The notes below the pieces were generated by a model. The model worked only from the letters and a program-made list of their open reading frames with translations. It did not search any database and was not told where the DNA came from. The position numbers and the translations under genes are program-made. A stretch of DNA of 64,000 nt from Whitmania pigra (taxonomy: Eukaryota; Annelida; Clitellata; Hirudinida; Haemopidae), in assembly GCA_021613335.1 (NCBI GenBank), contig JAJTWR010000260.1:3268501-3332500 (forward strand), written 5' to 3'. The first letter of the stretch is position 1; each line of letters begins with the position of its first letter. Below, piece by piece: positions 50,029 to 61,466 of this stretch.

Positions 50029-53000
50029 ATGGCCTTAGCTTGTCAGAAGGACAGTTACTTACAAATCGTGAGCATTTCATGAAATCATTAAAAGTGAATG
50101 TGTCGATTTTGCGGATGTTTGACTGCAGTATTTTATGCTGCTTGTTGCGGGCTCCGGTTGTCATAATCGGCAGCGTTTTACATTGTTATAACATTATTTG
50201 TTAATGCATGCATTATTTTGTGCTATGTCTGCTAATAAATTTATAGAAAAATAAGTACTCTTCCAAACTTTTCTATTTCTGATGGTAAATCAAAGTGGTA
50301 TTTCAAGTCTAGTAATTAAATTAAAGTAACTATGTCTAATTATTATTTTTTTTTAGCTTACAGCTAATGTCAAAACATGTAACAAAGCTACAAATGAAAT
50401 ATTGGTTGATGGCAAGAAAGTTAAAATCGATGGATATGAGGTTGTTTTGACTGATACTGTACTTTTTCCTGAAGGTGGTGGACAGGTATTTGACTCTTGT
50501 TTTGAAGCATTTTTAACCGAATTTAAATGTAACATTTTTTTAATTCATGCAGCCCTCGGATCAAGGAACGGTAAGATTCTTTGTTTCATCACTCAGTTAA
50601 CATTCTGAAATCATTCGAGAAATAATGGATGTTTAGAGCTTTGCATTTGTAAATAGATCCACATTATAAAAGCATTAATAATCCTAAAATCGACTAATTA
50701 TAATCAGTTATAATATTATTACTTATTAGTTTATATGGAATCATTATAAGAGTTTAATTGTTGAACATTATGATTGTTGAATTGAATGTGAATTCTCATG
50801 ACTGAAGCTCAATGGAATTCCTGTTCTGAAAGTGAGCAGAAAGGGAGCTGAGGCAGTTCAGTTTGTTGAAAAAGAACTGAAAGTTGGTGAAGAAGTTGCC
50901 ATTCAAATTGACTGGGAAAGGAGATGGGACCACATGCAGCAGCACTCGGGTTCGGAATGATTGTTCTCTTGTTTTAAGCTTAATAAATTAATAAATAAAT
51001 AATACTAATGATAATGATAATAATTGATTTGTTTAATTAATTAATTGATTAATTCTAACTCTGATCCAAGATCTTCATTGTCAATTTTGTTTGCAACCTC
51101 TTAGTTTTTTGAACAAGAATTTAAACTTGAAATTACAATTACTTGTTTGTTACTAAACAGGGCAGCATCTCATATCAGCTCTTGCCACCTCCTTGTTTGG
51201 ATATGACACAACTGCTTGGTGACTGCTCATCAATGATTCGTCAATTATATACAATAGATGTTTCAATTCTATTTTAAGTCAATTATATAAATAATAATTG
51301 TATACAAAATTACACTTGTTATGTGTATAATTATATACAATTATTATATACTAAACTATTGTATACTGTATTATAATTAATAGTTGTATAAACAATTATA
51401 TACAATTGATGATTTAATTCAAGAATGAATATTAATGAATTTGATTGGCTATTTTATGTTTTTAATGCTAAAATAATTTAATTATTCTAATTAGTTATTA
51501 TAGTTTTTATGTACTGCAATTATTTTAGTGACAGAATGATTAAAAATCATCGCAGGAATCTTGGGGAAAGAATCTCCTTTGTAGAGCTTGATACTCTGGA
51601 GATGTCAGCAGAGCAGGTCAATAAACTGGAGAAGGTTGCAAATGAAAAGATCAGGGAGTCTGTTGCCATGTACTGCAGGGTCATTGAGGACAAGGAGAGT
51701 CAGGAAGTTGATGAGGTTGTTTTAATTTAATTTTAATTTTATTTTAATTTAATTTTAATTTTATTTTAATTTTATTTTAATTTTATTTTAATTTAATATT
51801 ATTCACAAATATTTGTTCTTTGACATGTTTGATCACCTTCGTGACGACGACATTGTTATGCTTTGATAAATATAATTAATCATAATAATTTTAATGATTT
51901 TTCTTAAAATAATTATAGCAACAATCAATTCTGTCAAAAATAGAGCAAAAACGAGTTTAGTGGTTTATTCTTGTCTTAGAGAAGATGTAATGCAAGGACA
52001 TATGAATCTGAGTTTTGAAATGAAATGTTGTTTGCAGATCAGATGCAGAGGACTGCCAGATGATCACGAAGGTCCGATAAGAGTGATAACAATCGAGGGT
52101 GTCGATGTCAACTTGTGCTGTGGAACTCACGTTTCCAACCTCAGCCATCTGCAGGCATGTTTGTTACTTTTTATTTCTGTGATTATCATTATTACATTCA
52201 GTGTGTCGAATTTATGTGGTTATCGGTGTTACATTTTGCGGTTGATGGTAAACAAATAACATAACAAAAATAAAGTAACAAATCAATTTTCTCTTAAACA
52301 TTCGTTTTGCAGCATATCGATGCTGTATCTAAGTGCATATTATTGGTTTTAATATTTTGTCATTGAAATGATATCATTTATTGGAAAAGTTAAAATTATA
52401 TTTATTTCCATATGACCTCATTTAGGCTATAAAGTTGCTTGGAGTTGAAAAGGGGAAGAAGGGAAAGGTGAACCTGACATTCTTGGTTGGCGAAAGAATC
52501 CTCAATTACGTTTCCACACTTTATGAAAAGGAGAAGGTCTTCACTTCATTGTTGAAGTTTGTTTCAATTTATTAGTGTGAGGACAGCTTATTAATTAGTT
52601 TATTAAGCACCATCGTCATCTAAAGTCTTCATCGCTTCAATAACAATGATAATAATATCTTTACCACTGAAATACTCAAATAAGGAAGCCTTCATTTATC
52701 ACCTGTTATTTCAAAAGGGGACACCCGGATGATCATGTGAGCCTGCTACAAAAAGTGCAAAATTCTCTCAAAATTGCTCAGAAGGTAAATATTCAGAGGT
52801 GACTTCTTTGTGATGAATAAAAACAATAACATTAACAACCGAATTATAAGTAGCTTGAAAATTGTAAGAAATCTCATATATATTATTTAAATTGATGCTT
52901 ACAATCATACAGTAATTTATTTAACGTATCTTTTACTCAATCCAAGTTCAGTTTGTTCAGAGATATTTGAGTGGTTAATGAATTGAAAAATTCATTCATT

Positions 53001-53432
53001 CAAAATTATCTTTGGAGAACATACAAAAATGAACTGAGAATGATGTGCAAATGTAAATGTGGTGAACTTGTACAGCAACATAATAATTACATCGTATGTG
53101 GGAATGCCAACCTGATATCATCATCATCATCACTGTTATTATTGTTATTAATTATTATTATTTTTCTTAAATATTTTCTTTTATTTTTACCTTAATTCTG
53201 CATTTCTTGACCTCTTAGAATTCTTTGACTCTGCTCAGAGAAGTTGCAACATTTGAAGCGACAAGGTTAAAGACAATGATCACTAAACCACAATACTTCT
53301 TCCTACACAAGTGAGATATTAATATACAATGTAATTATATTATTACAATTATCTCGTAATAATAATAATAACAACAACAACAGCAATAATAATAATAATA
53401 ATAACAACAATAATAATAACAACAACAACAGC

Positions 53433-53464
<32 letters not shown>

Positions 53465-55562
53465 CAGCAGCAGCAACAACAACAACAACACTACCACCAC
53501 CAACAACAACAATAATAATAATAGTTATGGCAGTAAACTTGATAAAATTATCCATCAGATTTAATTTATTAAATGCCTTAAATTTGTAAAGCTATTTGCA
53601 GTTTTTATATCATACATTGAAATCATTGTGTCATCATGATGCTTATCCGAGTCATCATAATTATTAAGTCTTGGTTGATTTATATTATTTAATATTGTTT
53701 AGGGATTTCTTTGTGGCATGTTTTGATTTGCATCATTGACAACATTATTGAGTTGATGTTGTTGTCCAAGCATGTTGATAATAACAACAACATCGACTAT
53801 GATAATATTAATGTACAGTAAAACCTCTTTATAAAGAACGTCTCTATAATGAAATATTCGTTATAACAAAACTGCTTAACCCTGCAAAATCTTTTCCATA
53901 GTTTCTGTGTTAAAAATATTCTCAACAAAGAATTTTCTCAATAACCAATCAATGAAAAGCATCTTGTCCCCATATTTTGTAAACTCTCAAAATGTTTTAA
54001 AAACTTAAATTTCTATCTTAGAAAAATAGCTAAATATTTGTACTTTGTATTATATTTACTATTCAGAAGCTTTTAAAAACAAAAGTTTGGTTCACTTTAT
54101 GCCTTTGCTGTTTTGATTTTAAGGCACTTTAGCAATAACGCCAGGAAAAATAAAAAGAAAGAGAACAAGCATAGATTTAAAAACAGAAGTAAAATTTTTT
54201 AAGGATGTTGAACAAATTGAAAAATATCTTGTGGTTGTCAGAACTAGGGAGACATCAGCAAAAAGTTTAAAATCAAGCCATTAGCAGTTTCTAGGATCAT
54301 TAAAACTAAATAAAAAAATTATCAAGGCTGATGAAAATGATGATGCTAGGTGTAAATTTAAACAAAAACAAATTATAGACTTAAGCAGATTCCAACTTTT
54401 TAGTTTTTTGAAAAAAAATGTTTATGTTATTTTTTAATTCTTAAAATTGATTATGAAATAAATGTTAAAATGTAATAATTCAAAGAAAAAAAGCTTTTAT
54501 GAAAATCTTAATTAATTTACGTTTTCTAAGAAACTCCGTATTGCAAAATTTTCCATAACAAATTACGATTTTTTGTGGTCTCTGTGATTTTGTTATAGAG
54601 GGATTCTATTAACATTGTAATTAATTAAATATTATTAACAATTCAATAAATGAAAATAATGTGAAATGAGATTGACAATTTACTCGTGCAGAAAGGAAGG
54701 AGACAATGAATTTATGAACATCATCTCGAACGAAGTCGGCGAGGTTCGTGTTTCGAGTCGTTGGAAGAAATAAATTACAATTTTTGTTTCCTTCTTTCGT
54801 TCCAGGATGTTTGTTTTGTAACTAACGACATTCGTTCTTGAATTATTTATTCAACATCTTAAGTGTGCATTTGAACAAATTCACGACTTCAGATGTGTAT
54901 TCAACATCTTGTCATAAATTTATATTTTAACAGATTAAATTTTATTTGATTTGATTTTATTTCTCAACATTTCCTCAGGAAATCTTCCTGTTCCTGACGA
55001 CGGGAGATGAAAAAGGATCGGGTTTGTTCCTCGTGTCGGGAAAACCAGAAGATGTCAAACAATTGGGACCAATGTGAGTTTACTGTAATCTAGTTCGTTG
55101 GTCACTTATTTTATCTTATTTTACCATATTGTATATTATTGTATCTTATTTCATCTTATTTTATCTTCAATGATGTTCATTGATGAGGATGAATACTCGT
55201 CATTTATTTCTCGTGACCTGTTGTTTGAATGTTCATTGATAACCTGTTGAGTTCTTCATGATTTATGACTTTTTACAATTTATTGTTATTATTATTATTA
55301 CTCTTTTTGTTGTTGTTATTTTTTAATTAACTGATTACTGCTGATTAATATTAATTATTTATTATAATAATACTTATTATATTCATTTAAGCTTTATAGA
55401 TTGTACATGAGGGGCTCATTTTAATCCAGGGTTGCTGAGCTATTGGAGGGTAGAGGTGCTGGCAAGGGTTGCAAATATCAAGGCAAGGCTGGTTCCTTAT
55501 CGAAGAGAGGTGATGCAGAACGACTGATATCCGGCCATTTCTCGGATAAAAAATCTCCCTAA
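50029..55562 (+). CDS. AARSD1: Alanyl-tRNA editing protein Aarsd1
   Basis: Free-standing trans-editing enzyme (AlaX type) that removes serine from mischarged tRNA-Ala. Thirteen exons join to 410 aa (human 412): 50029-50067, 50357-50485, 50553-50570, 50808-50949, 51161-51218, 51556-51715, 52038-52154, 52426-52556, 52718-52784, 53219-53310, 54692-54743, 54979-55073, 55430-55562. The zinc site is visible as HSGQH (His about 108 and 112) and CGTH in NLCCGTHVSNL (Cys about 209, His about 213). DTVLFPEGGGQPSDQGT and DWERRWDHMQQHSGQH are diagnostic. Exon 3 is only 18 nt. The intron after exon 7 starts with GC (CTGCAG then GCATGT), and no GT site keeps phase. Intron 10 contains a decayed pogo element. 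AATAAA follows at 55658. Confidence 0.96.
51719..51800. repeat. TTTTAATTTTA minisatellite in AARSD1 intron
   Basis: Tandem TTTTAATTTAATTTTAATTT-type units directly after the exon 6 donor. Confidence 0.8.
53358..53523. repeat. AAT/AAC/CAG microsatellite in AARSD1 intron 10
   Basis: Alternating blocks of AAT and AAC with a few CAG and ACC units. It begins only about 47 bases after the exon 10 donor. Confidence 0.9.
53816..54606 (+). mobile_element. Decayed pogo/Tigger (Tc1/mariner) element
   Basis: The left end, CAGTAAAACCTCTTTATAAA after a TA, is typical of pogo/Tigger inverted repeats. The right end, near GTTATAGAGGGATTCTA, is its degraded inverse beside another TA. Inside, about 54140-54390 encodes a broken CENP-B-type helix-turn-helix region (PGKIKRKRTSIDLKTEVK), with stops and no catalytic domain. 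The element lies in AARSD1 intron 10, in sense orientation. Confidence 0.75.
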
Positions 55563-55874
55563 GAATCTCGCTTTGAACATTGAAAGCCTTTCTTAAAGTC
55601 TACAATCTTTCTTCGAAATGACAAGATGCGTCTAAACAATGCGTGATTCGTTCGAACAATAAAAGCTAGATGATGAGTTAAATAAAATCTTGGTTGTTAC
55701 GCATTTCATAAATCTATTAATTAATCGTTTCCATCGACGTGAGGCGCTTTGTTGGCGAAGGGAAAAAAGTAGAAAAATATACGCTGGAAGTTGCCGTCAC
55801 TGAGCTCTCGATTGGTGAACCGTTGCCATGGTGAGCGATCTCAAAGGGTTGCATAATGTTAAATAATCTTACGA
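55563..55874. other. Convergent spacer between AARSD1 and the Ig gene
   Basis: About 310 bases. It holds the AARSD1 polyadenylation signal AATAAA at 55658-55663 and the 3' flank of the Ig gene; nothing else is recognised. Confidence 0.6.
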
Positions 55875-58800
55875 CTACATCGTCGACGTCGTCACTGCTA
55901 AACTAGTCAGTGCAGGGAATAGTGGTACGATGAGTACAATGAGTAAGACAATGTGGCTGAGTCTCTTGCACTCGGGAGTCGAGGAGGGAATTCTGAACTT
56001 GGAGTATCGCTCGTTGTGTCTGTTGTTGAAGAGTCTGGACGAGGGGGTCTGAACCATGGGGCTCTTGTAGGGGTTGCTGGGTTGAAGGGGCAGACCGTAC
56101 GGTGGGTATCTTTCTGTGAATGACTGTTTATTTTATTTAACTGAGGAGGAGATATTTTGAAATAAATTTTAATATCCATCAACAATAAAAATATAGTATA
56201 CATTGAACTAAAATATAGATAGTAAAGATAGCATTTAACAATAAATCTAGTTGTAATAAAACCTACAAAAAATGAATATTCATACTTTAATAAATAAATA
56301 AGCAAATGAGGCAGCTATTTACTGACCAAGTAGGACCGAGCTGTTGCTTGATCCAATGACATTCTTAGCTTCGATGTGATATTTTCTGAAGGAGTTGTGT
56401 CTGACATAGGCCAGAATCAACTGGATGACCAGAACGTTGTCGTCTCTCACCTGTGGAAATTTCCACCTCATTGTTGAGCGCTATATAACGTTTCAATTGG
56501 CGCCTCCTTTTACGCGAACAAGTGCACGATATCATCCATCAATTCATCGCTTTCAGCGGTGTTTATGAGAACGAACAGAAATTATTTTAGACAATAATTG
56601 AGTGAGTAATGACTATGAAACCTTATACTGGTTTGCAATTCGATATAATTTTTATTCCAAAATAGGGGTCGTTTTAATAAAATTTAGTTTCGTTTCTAAT
56701 AGGAAGGAGTAAATAAAATGGGCTGTTGTCACAAACATCGATGCCACCAATATCATCAATGATGTTATAATTATCATTAATATCGTCTTATCATCGTTTC
56801 ACCAACGTCATCACACCAACATTATGATACCTGAAACTTTTCAATTTACTTCAATTTAAAGTCGTTAAATAATAAACTGTGCAACTCATTGTTAGTTTGA
56901 TCTTACTTACATTCATTGATAATAGTCTAATAAAAATAACAATAATAACTAATACGTCAATTAAACACCAGGAAATTACATAATACAAAAAAAAAACATT
57001 CGTGTGATAATGGTTGCCAATGACGACAATGATGTTAAAATGTAAATTCGCATTGGAGGCCACTTTAGAGCCTCGAAAGCGTTAGTGATGTTAGTTATGT
57101 TAGTTATGTTAGTTCTATGAGGATCCATATGAACAGGTCTTACTCACTCATGCAAAGTGTAGAGAAGCCTGTGATCATTTATTTTAATAATTTAACTTAC
57201 ATCTGAGTATCCCCTATACATCCTACATTTTTTATATTTTTAGATGGTGATAAAAAGCCTTTGTTCTAAACGGTTTGTGTGTCAAATAAATACATGTTTT
57301 TATTACTCTTTTATAATTCTAATACTCCGAGTTATTAAATGCTGCTGAAAAATCAAACCATTTTTCATTCAAAATGCGTCAGGAAGCTCGTATTGAATTT
57401 ATACAGCTTTTCAATTATCATCAGATATCAGGGGTCATAGGTTAATCGAAAAGGCCAAAGACCAACCCTGACGAGGATGGTATAGTCGTTGTTCCTTTCG
57501 TTGCTCGTCATGGTCGTGCCGTTTGAGTCGATGACCCAGTACAGGGTACCCAGGTCAGGTCGGGCCCGAACCGAACATTGCAATGTCACGTTGATGTCCC
57601 CCAACCGAGCTGTTGCGGGTTCGCATTGGATTATCGGAGCATCTGTTTAGTTGATGACAGGAAATTAAACCGTTTTTATTTACCCTCGGCTTTGTGCCAG
57701 ACAAACGACCGGTCGTTTTTAGCCCGGCAATGATGTCGCGAGCATTATACCGCAGGAAATATTATTCTAATAATATTAGAATCGAGAATTACGACACATC
57801 ATGAGAAGGACTGATGGAGGAAGAAATTTTTCCTCCTTTTCTCTTTTTTCAGAGAGTCATTAATTCGTTTGAAATTCCACACGGGAATCTCGATAATTAA
57901 CCATCACGGAGCTTACACGGAGAAATAAAAACATGCAGACTCTGATTAGATCGAGAACCATCACGCCTTTTGTCCGACAGAATGTTCGCATTGGGTCCGA
58001 CTCAAATTAACTCGAATTAAAAACAAAGCAAAACAAATACAACTTTTTTTTCTGAATTTCAGACTCACAAAAGACATTGATCAGAAGTTCAGTCCAGTTT
58101 GGTTGGTGAATTCCTGGCTCAACGGAACATTTGAGAATCTTTTGGTCGTCCCTTTCGCGAAGTGTCAGTTTCAACCATCTTGTTACGGAGCAGAACATGA
58201 TCCTCAGACCCGGTGTTCCGGACATGGAAGTTGTTTCCTGAGACGAGGATGATTTTTCCATGAGCACATTGTTGTTTCAGTTGTTGTTGTTTGTTGATGT
58301 TGTTGATGTTGATGTTGCTGTTGCTAATGTGTGTTATGCGTATTGCAATAATTCAATTAATTATGTTAGACTTCATAATTTTATGGCAAGAAATCTTTAT
58401 CATTTAAAAAAAATCAGAATTCATTTTTTTTCTAAATTGATTTTTATTTCAACAGTACATGTAGTCATGAATAAAAAGCTTTTAATTTTAGCAAATGGAT
58501 TTTATTCGACATAAATGAGATCTCTGCTCTTAATTTTCCGGCTAAAAATAGTGTCCATGATATCGCGGATTATTTGTTCTGCTAGGGTTGTGACGGACAG
58601 AAATGATAAATCTTCCTCGTTCCTTCCCGAGAGTGGACATTTATCGCGCACTAATTTAGTTTCGCGGGATAATAATTACAAGGAGGACACTTTAATATGC
58701 TCCTTATTAATAAAACCACTCAAATGAGCTGAAAATGGGAAACAAATGCTCGCAAGGTTGGGTGTCTAAAGTGTGGTCTTAGCACATTATCGTAATCTTA

Positions 58801-60660
58801 TTATCTAATTATTAATTATCAAATCTTAATGTTGCTATAGCATCGTTTTTAAATGATGGGTTATCTTGAATGCCGAAGATATTTTTATAATGCAAATTAT
58901 TACATTCAAAATGATAAAAAACTAACAATTTTCAATTTTGTGCGAATATTCAACAACCTGATTCGATATTTTGAAAGCAAACGAAGTTGCCTTCATAAAT
59001 GCCTGAAATTGCAATTGAAACAATTTCCACCAATGCACCCGTGAAACGATGGTATGTGACACAAACGAACGCGAAATGGCGTTGAAGACTTTTTAACCTT
59101 TTGCATATCTTCAACATTTCGCTTGTCACATTAATTATCAGGATTAACTAAATAATTATAGCTTAAATAGTAACTGACCATTTAATGATTAATTTTTTTT
59201 TTGCGGCATTAAAATAAAAGGAACAGCTTCAAGTGTTTCCGAAACTTCAGAAATTCGAATAAGGGTCTGCAACTAAAAAGCGGGTACAAACGTCTCATTG
59301 AATGCGACCTTCAGCTTTCTTAACCAACGCTCAAGACAAACATTACAACTTCCGCCCACACTCATTTATAATTTTTCCTCCAACGAATTTTTATGTCCTG
59401 CCGTTTTTCACCGAGCACACAATTTCAACGTCATTTAGCTTTCCGCTTCGAATTTTTCATGTCGCCGATATTTTGTGAGTCAATTTCCTTTGCATAAAAT
59501 TGTAAAAAAAAAATCAGACATCTACTTAGTCAGAAGAGGCATTCCTCCGCCTTGTTCGGTGTCTAAGATAAGATGATCAATTGTACTTGATGATGATCAA
59601 TTGTACTTACTTGATGATGATCAATTGTACTTAGTTGATGATGATCAATTGTACTTAGTTGATGATGATCAATTGTACTTGATGATGATCAGTTGTACTC
59701 ACTTGACTCCACTGAGGTGCAGAGGAGAGATCGAATTTGCCGAGATGGAAGGTGACCGGTGGAGCAGGACACGTGGTATTGGAAATGCACTGAAATATCT
59801 TCGCCTCGTTTTCTGTCACCGTTATGGAGGAAGGCTGGTTTGTATCGTTTCCTTGGTTGGACGCGGTGGTGGTGGTGATTCTCAAAGAGTACAAAACCCC
59901 TGTTTAGATCAAATAGCGATGTAAATCAGCCAAGAGGAAAAAGAAGTAGAAGAAGAAGAAGAAGCGAATTTCTGAAGTGGGGTTAATAGCCAGCTCATAA
60001 ACTTAAGACTGCCAAAGAATGGACCATCGCAAGTGCTTTTCTGGTGCATCTCTGAATGAAAGTAACACCTGCTAATTCGTGATGGCATCAAAGAGCGCAC
60101 ATCTTCCTTTAATGCATCGCTCTCTAAAACTCCTTTCATCATTCTCTTCGTCTTCTTTCCATCGCGACGAGAATGGAAACTGCATCCTTTCGAACTGCAT
60201 CCACTTTTCATCACCAGATATCGTTTTGCAGACATCTTTGAACCTAAAGAACCTTATTTGCCATGCACAAAGCTTTTGCACGCTGAGTGAATTAACGAGT
60301 CACAATCATTCCCGTGAAAGAGTTACGACGAAAATGAATCATTTTTGGTGCGAAATGACGACAACTCTGCGATAACAATGACCATTGCTTTCCATTCAAC
60401 CTACCGTCCACGTTGAGGACGTGTGTGACGTGATTGAGGACCGTAGATTGTTTTCCTCTTACTTCACAAGTGTAGTTGCCGGCGTCTTCGAGTTTGACGT
60501 CTGAAATTTATACAACGCTTATTACAGAAGCGCTGTCGTGATTAATAACGAGAATGTATTGCACTAATACAAATACAAATACAAATACTAATACTAATAC
60601 TAATACTAATACTACTACTACTACTAATAATAATAATACTAATACTAATACTACTACTAC

Positions 60661-60731
<71 letters not shown>

Positions 60732-60759
60732 TTAATAATAATACTAATAATAATAATAA

Positions 60760-60796
<37 letters not shown>

Positions 60797-60817
60797 GATA
60801 ATAATAATAATAATAAC

Positions 60818-60848
<31 letters not shown>

Positions 60849-60876
60849 TATAATAATAATATAATAATATAATAAC

Positions 60877-60908
<32 letters not shown>

Positions 60909-61011
60909 TAATAACAATAATAATAATAATAATAATAACAATAATAATAATAATACTGATAATAATAATAATAATAATAATAATAATATAATAATAATAA
61001 TAATAATAATC

Positions 61012-61047
<36 letters not shown>

Positions 61048-61466
61048 TAATAATAATAACATTATTAATAATGAATAAGGCTTCTTTTTCTTTTACTCGT
61101 AAACCTTTTCAACTCCTGTAATTGTACAACAAATTATCTCACCTTTTATTACCAGTTTGACCGTGTAGCAATTGCTCTGCCCTGCCGAGAATGACAGAGA
61201 GAACCTTTTAGAGGCGGCAAACGGATGCTGTATAACCCCTTGGATGTTAATCCTCGACTTCTCCGAGTGTTGAGTCTTTTCCCAGATGATGGGGTTGTTA
61301 AACATCTCGTATCCCTTCATGTGGAACTCGCACTCCATGCCCACTTCTTTACCCACTTCGGCTCTCTTAAGCTGGGACTTGGAGAGCATGGTGACGACGA
61401 ACGGATGCAGGGATAAAGAAAGGTTGGCATCCGACCTGATGTAGGATTGGAGGGCGCTGGTCTCTC
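55875..61466 (-). CDS. Immunoglobulin-superfamily cell-surface protein (5' uncertain)
   Basis: Surface or GPI-anchored Ig protein, probably adhesion or receptor. Seven exons join in phase: 61143-61466, 60405-60500, 59703-59899, 58069-58237, 57467-57642, 56327-56450, 55875-56113 (about 441 codons). Ig domain 1 is split by an intron and ends with the classic DAGNYTCEVRG. Domain 2 spans the FQCISNTTCPAPP and KILKCSVEPG exons. Domain 3 begins VFYAPIIQCEPATARLGD, has LQCSVRA and TLYWVID, and ends YHIEAKNVIGSSNSS. The last exon gives a Pro/Asn/Arg-rich stem and a hydrophobic C-terminus (LSHIVLLIVLIVPLFPALTS) with almost no tail, as for GPI signals. The first exon shown begins at an acceptor; reading through that acceptor gives MLITGSLFVFISLG, itself signal-peptide-like, so the true start is open. 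The family member cannot be named. Confidence 0.8.
59571..59702. repeat. Minisatellite adjoining a splice donor of the Ig gene
   Basis: Five or six units of about 17-23 bases with core GATGATGATCAATTGTACTT. The last unit runs directly into the donor of exon 59703-59899 (CAA then GTGAGTACAACTGATC on the minus strand). Confidence 0.85.
60565..61075. repeat. AAT-type microsatellite array, over 500 bp
   Basis: Starts as AATACA, AATACT and ACT units, then AATAAT with scattered AAC, AAG and GAT interruptions. It fills most of the Ig gene intron between exons 61143-61466 and 60405-60500 and gives long meaningless poly-Asn and poly-Leu frames. Confidence 0.95.

Noticed and set aside
53303..53555. 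Poly-Leu and Val/Ile frames
   Set aside because: AAT/AAC microsatellite inside AARSD1 intron 10.
60508..61062. 184-codon Leu/Ile/Tyr frame and the opposite poly-Asn frame
   Set aside because: Pure translation of an AAT microsatellite in an Ig gene intron.
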